Of a stretch of DNA of 64,000 bases, positions 12,420 to 21,892 are shown in pieces. This DNA comes from Enoplolaimus lenunculus (taxonomy: Eukaryota; Nematoda; Enoplea; Enoplida; Thoracostomopsidae), in NCBI GenBank assembly GCA_030248215.1, contig JASANG010001576.1, positions 124,001 through 188,000 on the forward strand. Direction: 5' to 3'. Positions within the stretch are counted from its first letter, which is position 1. The number at the start of each line of letters is the position of its first letter. The notes beneath the pieces were generated by a model, which saw nothing but the letters and a program-made list of their open reading frames with translations, made no database searches and had not been told where the DNA came from. A program made the position numbers and the translations under genes.

Positions 12420-13461
12420 TAGGGTCACAACAGTCTTGGACCAACGCAAGAATTCGTTCCAACGAGTACGAAGCCAAACGCAAACTTCACATAAAACGAA
12501 TCCCAAAGCAAAATGTTAGTTTTGTGTGGCACTGTTGTGGTGAAACCACCTATTGGTTGAATAAACCATGTTAATTTAAAGGCCTGTGCTCTCTGCGCGA
12601 GAAACTAAAAAGTGAACAAACGCGACAACCTGCTATCATCTGTAGTTGCATTTCGTTAGGGTTCGTGTCGCACACTAGCAGCGCGCGTTTGTATATAGGA
12701 AGGACGATAAGCCGTGCTACAAATGAGCAGAGGGTAAGAAATTTAGTTTATACCCTTAGGGAAAACATTACTGGATCTATTTAGAGGGATTTTACTTCAT
12801 CCGAGCTGGCTACGGGCCTGAACTAGCATTAAAAACTGCGGAGCCTGAAGAAACATTGCACCTGGTGTGTTAAAATTATATAAAAAATAAACGTGGTATG
12901 GGTTATATCTTATTGCTATGTTAAATTTGTTTATTGTTATCATTCGTTAATAACCATGTCGTGCGGTATACCTGTTCAGCACATTTCAGGCACAGTTAAG
13001 GCACGATTGACAAATACTTACCTGAAACATAACGAAATGTTTGAAATTTGATTCTTACTTCGCTTGGAATCGGCTCTAATTTTTTGCGTACAGGTGACGC
13101 ATTTCATGGTTCGAAGTACTGTCTATGTTTTTCTGGCAAATAAAGATGTTGAGACCATTCGACACTGAATTGGAGTACCATGTTTCAGAATCTCTGAAAT
13201 ATTTGACAAAATCCAGCTGCAATTTCACTTTTTGTCACGTATAGTTTTTACATGTTTATACCTCAAACAGAAACACGTGCGTAAAACGCTAAACAATATT
13301 CACTTTAGGCAACGTCAGCCTGCTGAACTTTAGCACCTTGACCCGGTGTTTCAGTTACCTTCTTGCTCTACATTTAAAATCTAAATGTTTTTATGAAAAA
13401 AGAACCTAGACATTTGGATTAAAGTTTAGTTTTTAATGTTGTTAAAACCTTTCTTGAACTT

Positions 13462-13731
13462 TCTGGCATATCATTCTAACTTATTTTTCTAAAGTTATCT
13501 GAGCGTGTATTCCCAAAATTTTAATTTATGTAATACTTTAATAAATTGATCATACGTCACCAGCTACTGCACTGTTTCCGGGTTTTGGCATCATAAATGG
13601 TGTGTTTACACCGTTAAATGCGATAAAATAGCGTTAAAAACAAATTTTTCGGTAACAAGAATTTTTTGTGTTCCGGTTCCGGTTCGGTATTTTTCCGGTT
13701 CCGGTATTCTATAATTTCGGTTGCACCCTGA
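13462..13731. mobile_element. Partial hAT-like CAGGG-type MITE (in duplication copy 2)
   Basis: Duplicate of 8238-8507 with the same right terminus CGGTTGCACCCTG. It is not an independent insertion. Confidence 0.68.
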
Positions 13732-15434
13732 TTAACGGTGTTTAAAACATTTAGAATAATCAGTTGCTATATGGTTGTGCACCTTTGTATTTTGCGTGTT
13801 GTTCTAAACTGCTGTTTGTCCAAAGCGCAGATAATTATAAAAAATATTTCTGTTTATGTAGTGTGAATACAATTTTCGGAAAAAAATAAAATTTTGCATG
13901 CAGAAGGCATTGCCCACCAAGCGCGGAATTTCGACATTGGCATATAATAAAACGCCTTGTTAGAGGTGCTTTATTTCTTATCGGTATAAAAGGTATAGCA
14001 GGAATTTATTCGGCATAACCTTACTAGAAAATTTAAATCCGTAGCTAGTGAGTTTAATTCATGTGAGGTAACTACTATCTACTTTGATTAGTAACCCATC
14101 TCATTTTTCAAAACATAATTCAGAACAAGGGTCGGAGGAGCTAGTCTCATGCCCCCGTTTAGGGGACCCCACCCGTAAAGGGGCCCCAAACCTAAGATGT
14201 TGATGAAGGTTTTGACACTGTTCTTCCTTTACGTGATTTCTTAAATGGCTTTATATATGTAAGGTCTGGACTGGTCAAAAACGGGGATTTTCGACCGATC
14301 CGAAGGCGGGTATGGTCTAGTTTCGGGTTGATCCTGGAACAGTTTAAACACGATTTAAACACTCCTACGGCTCGTGCGAGTTTACACAACGCTGTTCTCC
14401 GGTTTAATAGTAACACGCAAGTAATTAACACAAAATATGGAACACAAGCCCGTTAGTCCCGCTGATGCTAAAATTGCCAAATTTCCCTATTTCCGACAGT
14501 TATAGCTTTTGAACGAGGGCCATGCGGCCGAAAAGCACTATAGAAATTATAAGTATTGGGAAACTGCAATTTGTAAGCGAAAAATGGACAGAATCCGCCA
14601 GACACAGCTTACGGGACCGCTACCTAAATCACGTCCGGGCACAATTATAACAATAAACCACAAATTACAAAAATAACAAGTAAACGTTTCCTAGGCCTGC
14701 AAATTGTTATTTCGACCAAGTAAAATACGCTGCTTCCGATTAGATGCTTTTTACGACTCCGTCAAGGCGAGAATTATCTGTTTTACACGATCCGAAAATA
14801 TTGCTATAAGTGACGTATGTACTAATAAATCATCCGAGCACTATTACTAGCTAAGCTACCAACATTCTACCGCTAAAACCAATACTCCCTGAATAATAAT
14901 CCAAGTTCACAGAATATGGCAAATAGTATAGAACTGGGGCAGAATTGGTAGAAATAGAGGTGCGAAATGGAACGTCAACGTCTTCTGACACTCTACCCAT
15001 GCGCATTAGGCCGTGAAGGCGGCACGGAGTATCGCTGATGTTTGTGACCGGTATAAAGAAACTTTGATCGCTAACCTTAACCATCGCACTTGGGGCGATG
15101 AACGGATCTTCTCGTTTGCCCATTGGTTCAGGTTCAAACAATAACTCAGTACCGTTGGGTACATCATGAGGAGTTTTGAATCGAACGTATTGCGTTGTGC
15201 GTGGCGGTATTTGAACCGGTTGAACAATCTCGCAGACTTGTGCCCACTTGGTTGCGATCTCTGCCCCGTGTCAAGGGAGACGACCAAGCCCAAGATAGAA
15301 TACTTCTTTTCGAGCGAACGTTCATATTGAAGTAATCGATTGTTAACCTGAAGATACTGAACCATCATCTCCAAACATAACAGTATTATTAATACCCTTA
15401 ACGACATGTATCTAAATGGGCAAAAACCACAAAA

Positions 15435-18143
15435 CTAAAATAGAGAGATACAAAAAGATGGTATGGAACCATTGTCAGCGAAACCATAGCAATCGATAAT
15501 ATCCTTAGTGTCAATTTCATGATGTGCGAAACACTGTGCAAACACATCATCACGCATGAGTGTTAACTCAGCACCTGTGTCAACTAAACCTACAATTGTG
15601 TAGTCATCGATCTCAGCCTCAATAAAGAATCTGGACGCTTTACTAGTAAAATGACATATTGCGTCAACAGATGTACTAGTATGTGGTTTAAAACCAGCTG
15701 GCGTCAAGGCTGCCAAGGCCGGTTGGCCAGTTTTGCGCACACCCCAAGCAGTTGAGATGACTGGAGGTGCAGCAACTGGTTGTTGTGTCGCAATCGGCTG
15801 TTGACGAATGATGACTTGCGCAGATTCAGTTTGCGCTGCTGTATTGTTGTTGTTACTACGTAAAGGCGTATTTGATAATGGTTGTTGAGCCTGTGGTTGG
15901 CTAACAACAGCAGTAGTTGGTGTTGCGACAGGCTTGATAAGTGTCTCCGTTGGTGGTGGACGAACACTTTGAGCCTGAACTGCGCCGCCATAGTTTGTTT
16001 GACTGAAATTTTGGCTTGCAATATTGTCATTGCGGAACCAGCAGTCGCTAGCCGTATGTCCACGCTTCTTGCAATGAGTGCATGTCGGTATAAGTGGACG
16101 TGGCTCATAGTTTGAGTCTGGAATTTGGCCACTCGGCGGGCCTGACCTATGTCGAACACGAATGTCACTCTGTGGCGATACATGCTGTTGAATGCTACGG
16201 CAATTGTAAGACATATGTCCCTGCTTGCCACAGTTTCTGCAGACCAGGTCTTGTCTTGCCTGATTTTGTGTGCTCGACGAATTTCCATTTGTTGTTTTCG
16301 CAGTGTAATTTTGTCGAAAATTCGATTGTTTTGCTGGCTGGCTCTGTTGCTGACTGCGTTGAGGCGAATTTTGTTGCTGTTTCTGATTGTAGGCATTGTA
16401 TTGATTGTTTCGACGCTGCGAGTTTTGATCGTTCTGCCTGTTATCAAATTTCGACCTCTGCTGGTCGCGATCTTGAGATTGCTCATTTCGCAGATTCAGC
16501 ATTTGTTCGATTTTTGCAGCACGAATCTTCAAATCATGGAACGATTCGTCAGTGCCAGCAGTCAATTTGTGGAATATTTGTGCCTTTACGTTGCGTAGAA
16601 ACGTTGTTCGCAGTAATTCGTGCGCTTCTGTGTAGTTGAGGCACTTGTTTTCGATATATCGAGACCAGTAACAGAACAGTTCTTCAGCGAATGTGTTGAC
16701 ATCGCTTGTTTGACGGATGCTTTGAAGCTTCGCCAGATGTTCTGGAAACGATGTTGAATGTGAGAAACGTTGTTCGAAATATTTGACGACTGAGTGATAA
16801 TCGAGCGCGGTGAATTGACGATGTGGATTCTCGATGTATTGCCAATAGTTCTCGGCTGGAGAATCTTCCTCGATTTTATTTTTGAACCATTTCCATTTTT
16901 CGTCATCGTTTTTGATGTTGTGCTCGTCAAGCTGTCGATTGAATTTTTTGAACCATTTGTCAAAATCTGTTGAACCATTGTACGGTTTGATCGACAGTGA
17001 TTCTTTTGTGACAGCGTGAACGATAATCGGCGGCATTGGTGTCGGATATGGATTTGGCACATGCGCCGCTGCGTTTGTGTTGACATTTGACACGTTAGCA
17101 CGCTGTTGTGGTTGGTTCGTGTCGTCAATTTCCGAATCGTTGTCGTCATCGCAGTCAAAACGTGCGTTTTTTGCAACATTGTGACGCGGTGTCGATGTGA
17201 GTACCTGTTTAACACCTGTATTAATTGGAGTTGTAAAATCAGTTGGAATAGGTGTTTGTACGTTTGTCTGAGCGTTTTCGCAATATGCTAGGCGCTGTTT
17301 AACTTGCGTTAAGTCTGTAGATAGTTTTTGCAAGTTTTGATCAGTCACCTGAATTTCACCGTAAAGGCGGTCTTCAATATTACGACAGGTACCTTGTAGA
17401 TCGTTTTGAACTGTTTGTAACTGTTCAGCGAATGTGTGTTCCACTTGTTCGACCTGTGTTCTAACAGATTGCACGTCATGGCGAACTGATTGTACGTCTT
17501 TTAAGACGTCTTCGCGAATTGTCAAAACTTCGTGTTGAACTGATTGGACATCGCGTAACACGTCACGTTTGACCGCTTGAACATCTTTTAGGACATTTTC
17601 CTGAACAGTCTGAACATGATTTTGCACAGTTTGAATATCTTTTAAGACGTTGTCCTGGACAGTCTGAACATTATTTTGCACAGTTTGAATATCTTTTAGC
17701 ACATTATTTTGTACAGTCTGTAACTGTGTGCTGTTATTTTGTGCAAATGTCAGTAACTGTTCTAGTACCGAATCAGCAGATTTTGTCATTGCTGATGGGT
17801 TTTTACTTAATTCTACGTCAGGGCTTTTTTCAATAGTAGTAGGCTCAGGATTTTGTGCTAACGATATCATAGATGTTGAACGTGGTACATCAAAACCTGC
17901 AGACGCTGTATTTATATTCTGAGGCCTATCTATAGTGTTTTCTAGCGATGCCACTAACGTAGTGTCATTCATAGTCGTACATGATGCTTCTAGAGCCGGA
18001 TTGTCAAATTTTTGTGTATATGGCTCATCAAAGATGTCCTGAATTGGTTGATGTTCAGTAATTTCATCAATCTCAGATTCAGACATTGTACGACCTAGGA
18101 CAGAATTGCGTGTATTTCGCTTTTTCGGGCTGTGTAACATCAT
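15435..18143 (-). CDS. Fossil retroelement gag-protease open frame
   Basis: This frame of about 900 codons starts at an ATG 152 bases after the 5' LTR. Residues about 130-290 are a long heptad-like coiled coil built from repeats of the type VQNNVLKDIQT. Residues about 390-560 match a retrotransposon gag (capsid) region, with WFKKFNRQLDEH and YFEQRFSHSTSFPEHL. Two CCHC zinc knuckles follow (CRNCGKQGHMSYNC and CTHCKKRGHTASDC), separated by Gln/Asn/Ser-rich linkers. Near the end comes a retropepsin signature, VGLVDTGAELTLM. These parts would package RNA and process the polyprotein in a living relative. Here it is treated as an element fossil. Base composition (CAA/CAG-rich) differs from the host exons. 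Confidence 0.93.
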   Translation of the reverse strand: MMLHSPKKRNTRNSVLGRTMSESEIDEITEHQPIQDIFDEPYTQKFDNPALEASCTTMNDTTLVASLENTIDRPQNINTASAGFDVPRSTSMISLAQNPEPTTIEKSPDVELSKNPSAMTKSADSVLEQLLTFAQNNSTQLQTVQNNVLKDIQTVQNNVQTVQDNVLKDIQTVQNHVQTVQENVLKDVQAVKRDVLRDVQSVQHEVLTIREDVLKDVQSVRHDVQSVRTQVEQVEHTFAEQLQTVQNDLQGTCRNIEDRLYGEIQVTDQNLQKLSTDLTQVKQRLAYCENAQTNVQTPIPTDFTTPINTGVKQVLTSTPRHNVAKNARFDCDDDNDSEIDDTNQPQQRANVSNVNTNAAAHVPNPYPTPMPPIIVHAVTKESLSIKPYNGSTDFDKWFKKFNRQLDEHNIKNDDEKWKWFKNKIEEDSPAENYWQYIENPHRQFTALDYHSVVKYFEQRFSHSTSFPEHLAKLQSIRQTSDVNTFAEELFCYWSRYIENKCLNYTEAHELLRTTFLRNVKAQIFHKLTAGTDESFHDLKIRAAKIEQMLNLRNEQSQDRDQQRSKFDNRQNDQNSQRRNNQYNAYNQKQQQNSPQRSQQQSQPAKQSNFRQNYTAKTTNGNSSSTQNQARQDLVCRNCGKQGHMSYNCRSIQQHVSPQSDIRVRHRSGPPSGQIPDSNYEPRPLIPTCTHCKKRGHTASDCWFRNDNIASQNFSQTNYGGAVQAQSVRPPPTETLIKPVATPTTAVVSQPQAQQPLSNTPLRSNNNNTAAQTESAQVIIRQQPIATQQPVAAPPVISTAWGVRKTGQPALAALTPAGFKPHTSTSVDAICHFTSKASRFFIEAEIDDYTIVGLVDTGAELTLMRDDVFAQCFAHHEIDTKDIIDCYGFADNGSIPSFCISLF

Positions 18144-18277
18144 AGTGAGAGGTTAATTAGCAAAAACGGATACTTACCGGATGTTGACTTTAGTTTGTGT
18201 TAGTAGTGTCAATAGGAACAAAACGAACCAAAATGTGTTCGGGATCGCTGCAATTTGTCCAAAATCAACATAGAAAC

Positions 18278-18295
18278 CAACCGTCGTGGTCACCA
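18278..18295 (-). promoter_or_regulatory. Putative primer-binding site of the retroelement (tRNA-Trp-like)
   Basis: Immediately inside the 5' LTR, the minus strand reads TGGTGACCACGACGG. This differs little from the complement of the tRNA-Trp 3' end (TGGTGACCCCGACGTG), the primer known for CsRn1-type Ty3/gypsy elements. Its position next to the CCTTACA terminus supports the call. Confidence 0.65.
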
Positions 18296-20514
18296 TGTAA
18301 GGTCTGGACTGGTCAAAAACGGGGATTTTCGACCGATCCGAAGGCGGGTATGGTCTAGTTTCGGGTTGATCCTGGAACAGTTTAAACACGATTTAAACAC
18401 TCCTACGGCTCGTGCGAGTTTATACAACGCTGTTCTCCGGTTTAATAGTAACACGCAAGTAATTAACACAAAATATGGAACACAAGCCCGTTAGTCCCGC
18501 TGATGCTAAAATTGCCAAATTTCCCTATTTCCGACAGTTATAGCTTTTGAACGAGGGCCATGCGGCCGAAAAGCACTACAGAAATTATAAGTATTGGGAA
18601 ACTGCAATATGTAAGCGAAAAATGGACAAAATCCGCCAGACACAGCTTACGGGACTGCTACCTAAATCACGTCCGGGCACAATTATAACAATAAACCACA
18701 AATTACAAAAATAACAAGTAAACGTTTCCTAGGCCTGCAAATTGTTATTTCGACCAAGTAAAATACGCTGCTTCCGATTAGATGCTTTTTACGACTCCGT
18801 CAAGGCGAGAATTATCTGTTTTACACGATCCGAAAATATTGCTATAAGTTACGTATGTACTAATAAATCATCCGAGCACTATTACTAGCTAAGCTACCAA
18901 CATTCTACCGCTAAAACCAATACTACTGAATAATAATCCAAGTTCACAGAATATGGCAAATAGTATAGAACTGGGGCAGAATTGGCAGAAATAGAGGTGC
19001 GAAATGGAATGAGCACCTTGAAATTAGTAGGAAACGGGAATGGGGCGCCTGAAAACATGAAAATAAGTGTATATAAGAGCACAAGAAATATGAAATGTGG
19101 GAAATGGCACAAAAGGGTCAAGGGGAGAAGAATTTGTAGAAATAGGGATGCGCAACGCACTGAGCGCATAGAATTTGGTCAGAAACTGGGGTTTTAGTAC
19201 CTGAAAAAACAATGTGAAATATATGTAAAAATACACGTAATTGACATAAGCGAAATTGGCAGGAATCAGACTAAGTTTGACAAGAATTTGACAAGAAAAT
19301 TAAAGCACAATGGTTTTACAAATGAGCAACAGTATGACAAGGCTAAAAGGATACCGGTTAAGTACAAATCACGATACTAGGATCGAGACTGAGACGGCTG
19401 GACTTCGCATGCCACAGAAACGACATAGCTAGGAGCTCAAGGGACGCCGAGGGTGGGCGCCAGTGTGGCACAGAGTGCACACTGGGGCCCCACCCGACAA
19501 TATACTTGTCGGGCAGGGGTCCTGTGGTTGCCCTGCAACCACAGTTCCCCCGCCCTCGATTGCCGCGGGCCCTGTTTATGTCCTCTTGCGGCCTCTAATG
19601 CTTGCAAACCCGCTTTTATGCGACATTACCGTCGCTTTGTGTCTGTTTGAGTTAAGTCGATTTTAGTAGTTTATGAATGTGCCGTTATTTTGCCTTATAT
19701 TGTGCCTGTATTCGTTATTTCTTATATTCTGGGTTATTTTTGCTCGCGCATTCCATTTTCCTATTCAAAACCTTTAAATTTACCAAAAATCTCCCCAAAA
19801 TTCCCCAACTTATTTTCTGCCAATTTTTCGAGACTTATCCTTGGGTTTTTGGCCTAAATAATTACTTATACCATAGCTAGCTAGTTGGAGCGAATTCGGA
19901 CATTTTTCAGAGAAGACATTTTTACGTGTATTACGGATATTGCGTGTATTACGAGTTTAGTCGAGATTTTAGTAATTCTAGCGAAATCGAGCCAAATTGA
20001 CGGCTATTTACCGATTTTTAGCGAGAATATCGACCTAGTATCCGGAAATAGGTGTAGTTTGGTTGTACTCTGGAAATTGCGTGTTTTGTGTTGCAAATCG
20101 TGCAACTACGGGTTCGGCGGCTTGTATACTGTTATTCCTGCCGCGCGGTAATTGTTTGAGTAGAATTATAAGGGATTCGCTGCTAGTTGGACCGTTTCTG
20201 CCCGGATTTGGTGTAAAACTCGGATTCTCACCCGGTTTTGACGTAATTTCGAGTTATCCCGAAATTTCGTAAAATTGCGGATTTCGCGAGTCAAATTAGC
20301 ATCGCCGACGTTTATATTGTGTACGCTGCCATATTATTTGTTCTGTTACTTGTATTAAACCTGCAAAACTCGGTGTTAACACTCCAGAGCGTACTAACCC
20401 GAATCGGATCACTTAGAATTGCATGAGTCAAAAACCTATAGTTTTCGGATATTTCAGCCTCAAATAGGGCCGAATAGCGAAGTCCAGAGCTGACAATACT
20501 ACACAGGTGTTACA
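18296..20514 (-). repeat. Putative 5' LTR of the retroelement
   Basis: The inner boundary at 18296 is well supported: 18296-19008 is shared with 9034-9749 and 14258-14973, and the primer site abuts it. The outer boundary at 20514 rests on a TGTAACACC start and TG..CA ends only, because the other terminal-repeat segments do not extend that far. A clear flanking target duplication was not found. Inside lie three adjacent GC-rich hairpins (19451-19544) and a diverged internal repeat (about 18970-19020 against 19125-19190). No gene is seen. Confidence 0.55.
19451..19544. other. Cluster of three GC-rich hairpins
   Basis: Hairpin 1: GGGTGGGCGCCAGTGTG (19451-19467) against CACACTGGGGCCCCACCC, with a 10-nt loop. 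Hairpin 2: CCCGACAA (19493-19500), loop TATAC, TTGTCGGG (19506-19513). Hairpin 3: CTGTGGTTGC (19522-19531), loop CCT, GCAACCACAG (19535-19544). Stems 2 and 3 are perfect. They lie inside the putative retroelement LTR, in otherwise AT-rich DNA. Confidence 0.85.
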
Positions 20515-20634
20515 ATAACCGGTAGGTTGCTAAAACAAATTTTCTCGCTCACTACACTCATTGGCTTGCAATCTTATTTGAGAACTCATGAAACGAAATA
20601 CGTAGTCAAGAACGGTAATAAAGAAATTTTGAGT

Positions 20635-20984
20635 CGCGAATCCAAACTTCTCCGAATCCATGAGCCTGCAATTTACAGCGCCCATCTCGGTGAGACCTCC
20701 ATGTCAGAACTGCACAGCCGGGACGACTTTTTTGTCCGAAGTACTGCGAATATATTTGATTTTTCTCCTAAATTCCTCCGAAAGATATGGCCACGCCGGG
20801 AATCGAACCTCGGACCTCTCGCTCGCGAGTCAAGCGCGCTACCCATTACATCACGCGGCCGATATCCTAATTTCCTCTGGTGGTATTTGTGCACAATTAT
20901 GTATATGTCTTAACATTACAAACTCTGCACATACACAAGCCGCGGATACTCTCATTCCCCCTTCTTTAGGCGGTCGCCCCGGAC
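20635..20984 (-). repeat. tRNA-like SINE unit, tandem copy 1
   Basis: First of two direct repeats with a period of 350 bp. Read on the minus strand, a tRNA-like head (20860-20789) is followed by a body ending near CCAAGTTTGGATTCG-like sequence. The head has a 7-bp acceptor pairing GGCCGCG/CGTGGCC (one G-U) and a B-box-like GGTTCGATTCC. Its T-stem is imperfect, so it is a tRNA-derived repeat rather than a working tRNA gene. Confidence 0.7.
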
Positions 20985-21325
20985 CGCGAATCCAAAGTTC
21001 TCCGAATCCATGAGCCCGCAATTTACAGGACCCATCTCGGTGGGACCTCCATGTCAGAACTGCACGGTACTGACTACCCCTTTCCTCGAAGTATTGTGAA
21101 TATACATGATTTTCCTCTTAATTTCTCCGAAAGATATGGCCACGCCGGGAATCGAACCTCGGACCTCTTGCTCGCGAGTCAAGCGCGCTGCCCATTACAC
21201 CACGAGGCCGATATCATAATTTCCTCTGGCGGTACATATACGTGTACGAGTATGTATGTGTTTTTTAACATTACACACTCTGCACATACACAAGCTACAC
21301 CACGTATACCCACATTCCACTTTTG
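20985..21325 (-). repeat. tRNA-like SINE unit, tandem copy 2
   Basis: Direct repeat of the preceding unit. The tRNA-like head is 21209-21138 on the minus strand, with an A-box-like region GTGGTGTAATGGGCAGC and a B box GGTTCGATTCC. Both units also share the segment with TAATTTCCTCTGG and ACTCTGCACATACACAAGC, so the duplication is larger than the SINE alone. Confidence 0.7.
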
Positions 21326-21348
21326 TCTGCTCCGGCTCTGATCAGAGC

Positions 21349-21645
21349 CAGAATGTAACCGGAGTGAAATGCAGCTCTCAGATTTTTTCTTGTTTCTCTG
21401 TTTCTAAACGGTTGATTAGTTAATTTAATTTTGAAGTACGACACAAATTTAAAATTTGGCTTTACAGGCAGAGAAAAGTTTAGAGAAGTAAGTTAGGATA
21501 TACCAGTTTTCTAAATTTTCGTACTAGAAAAAATTCAAAGGCGAAAATACCCAAAAATTATGCTGGAAACATGCAGAATGTTCGGAACCGAATAGTGAAA
21601 AATATTGGATTTCCCTACCGGAACCGCAATTGCGGTTTCACCCTG
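21349..21645. mobile_element. Decayed hAT-like CAGGG-type MITE
   Basis: A degraded left end CAGAATGTAACCGGAG pairs with a right end containing CCGGAACCGCAATTGCGG and TTTCACCCTG. No target duplication was recognised. It lies just upstream of the MRPL51 exons. Confidence 0.5.
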
Positions 21646-21892
21646 ACGGTACATAAATATAGTATGTAATTTTATAGGCTAGAATAAATTACGCTGAGAG
21701 TTAATTTGGAACATACAAGTAGCGAATCCTGTCAGTTTCAATCAGATGGCTTCTTATGGATAACTGGAATATACCTAAACTTTTTGTGTCCAAATATGTG
21801 CTAACACACTTGAAAATCGAAAAACATGTTCTCTTTTGGTAAACCGCTTAAAATGGTGGTACATTCTGTCAAGTGAAATTCTTTTGTTGCAG

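Larger units (their letters stand above)
10509..15716. repeat. 5.2-kb segmental tandem duplication, copy 2
   Basis: Direct copy of 5286-10508. It abuts copy 1 with no spacer and continues at its right end into the rest of the retroelement fossil. Most of the copy differs from copy 1 by isolated substitutions. One short patch within the fossil part is much more diverged and holds small length changes, which reduces the offset to 5208 at the end. Unassigned stretches match those of copy 1. Confidence 0.95.
14258..20514 (-). mobile_element. Fossil Ty3/gypsy-like LTR retroelement carrying gag and protease
   Basis: On the minus strand the order is: a putative long 5' LTR (20514-18296, TGTAACACC to CCTTACA); a primer-binding site; a gag-protease frame; a short downstream polyprotein region; and a shorter terminal-repeat segment (14973-14258). 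No reverse transcriptase, RNase H or integrase domain is recognisable, so it resembles gag-bearing non-autonomous LTR elements. It is broken as an autonomous element. The two terminal-repeat segments differ by only a few bases in about 710 by eye, which suggests a fairly recent insertion. The family is inferred from the protease and primer site. Confidence 0.85.

Noticed and set aside
16094-16639. Long antisense frames opposite the retroelement gag
   Set aside because: They are shadow frames of a CAA/CAG-rich coding strand, without motifs of their own.
20527-20913. 128-codon open frame through the tRNA-like units
   Set aside because: It reads across a SINE-like repeat including the tRNA-like head, so it is not a plausible protein.
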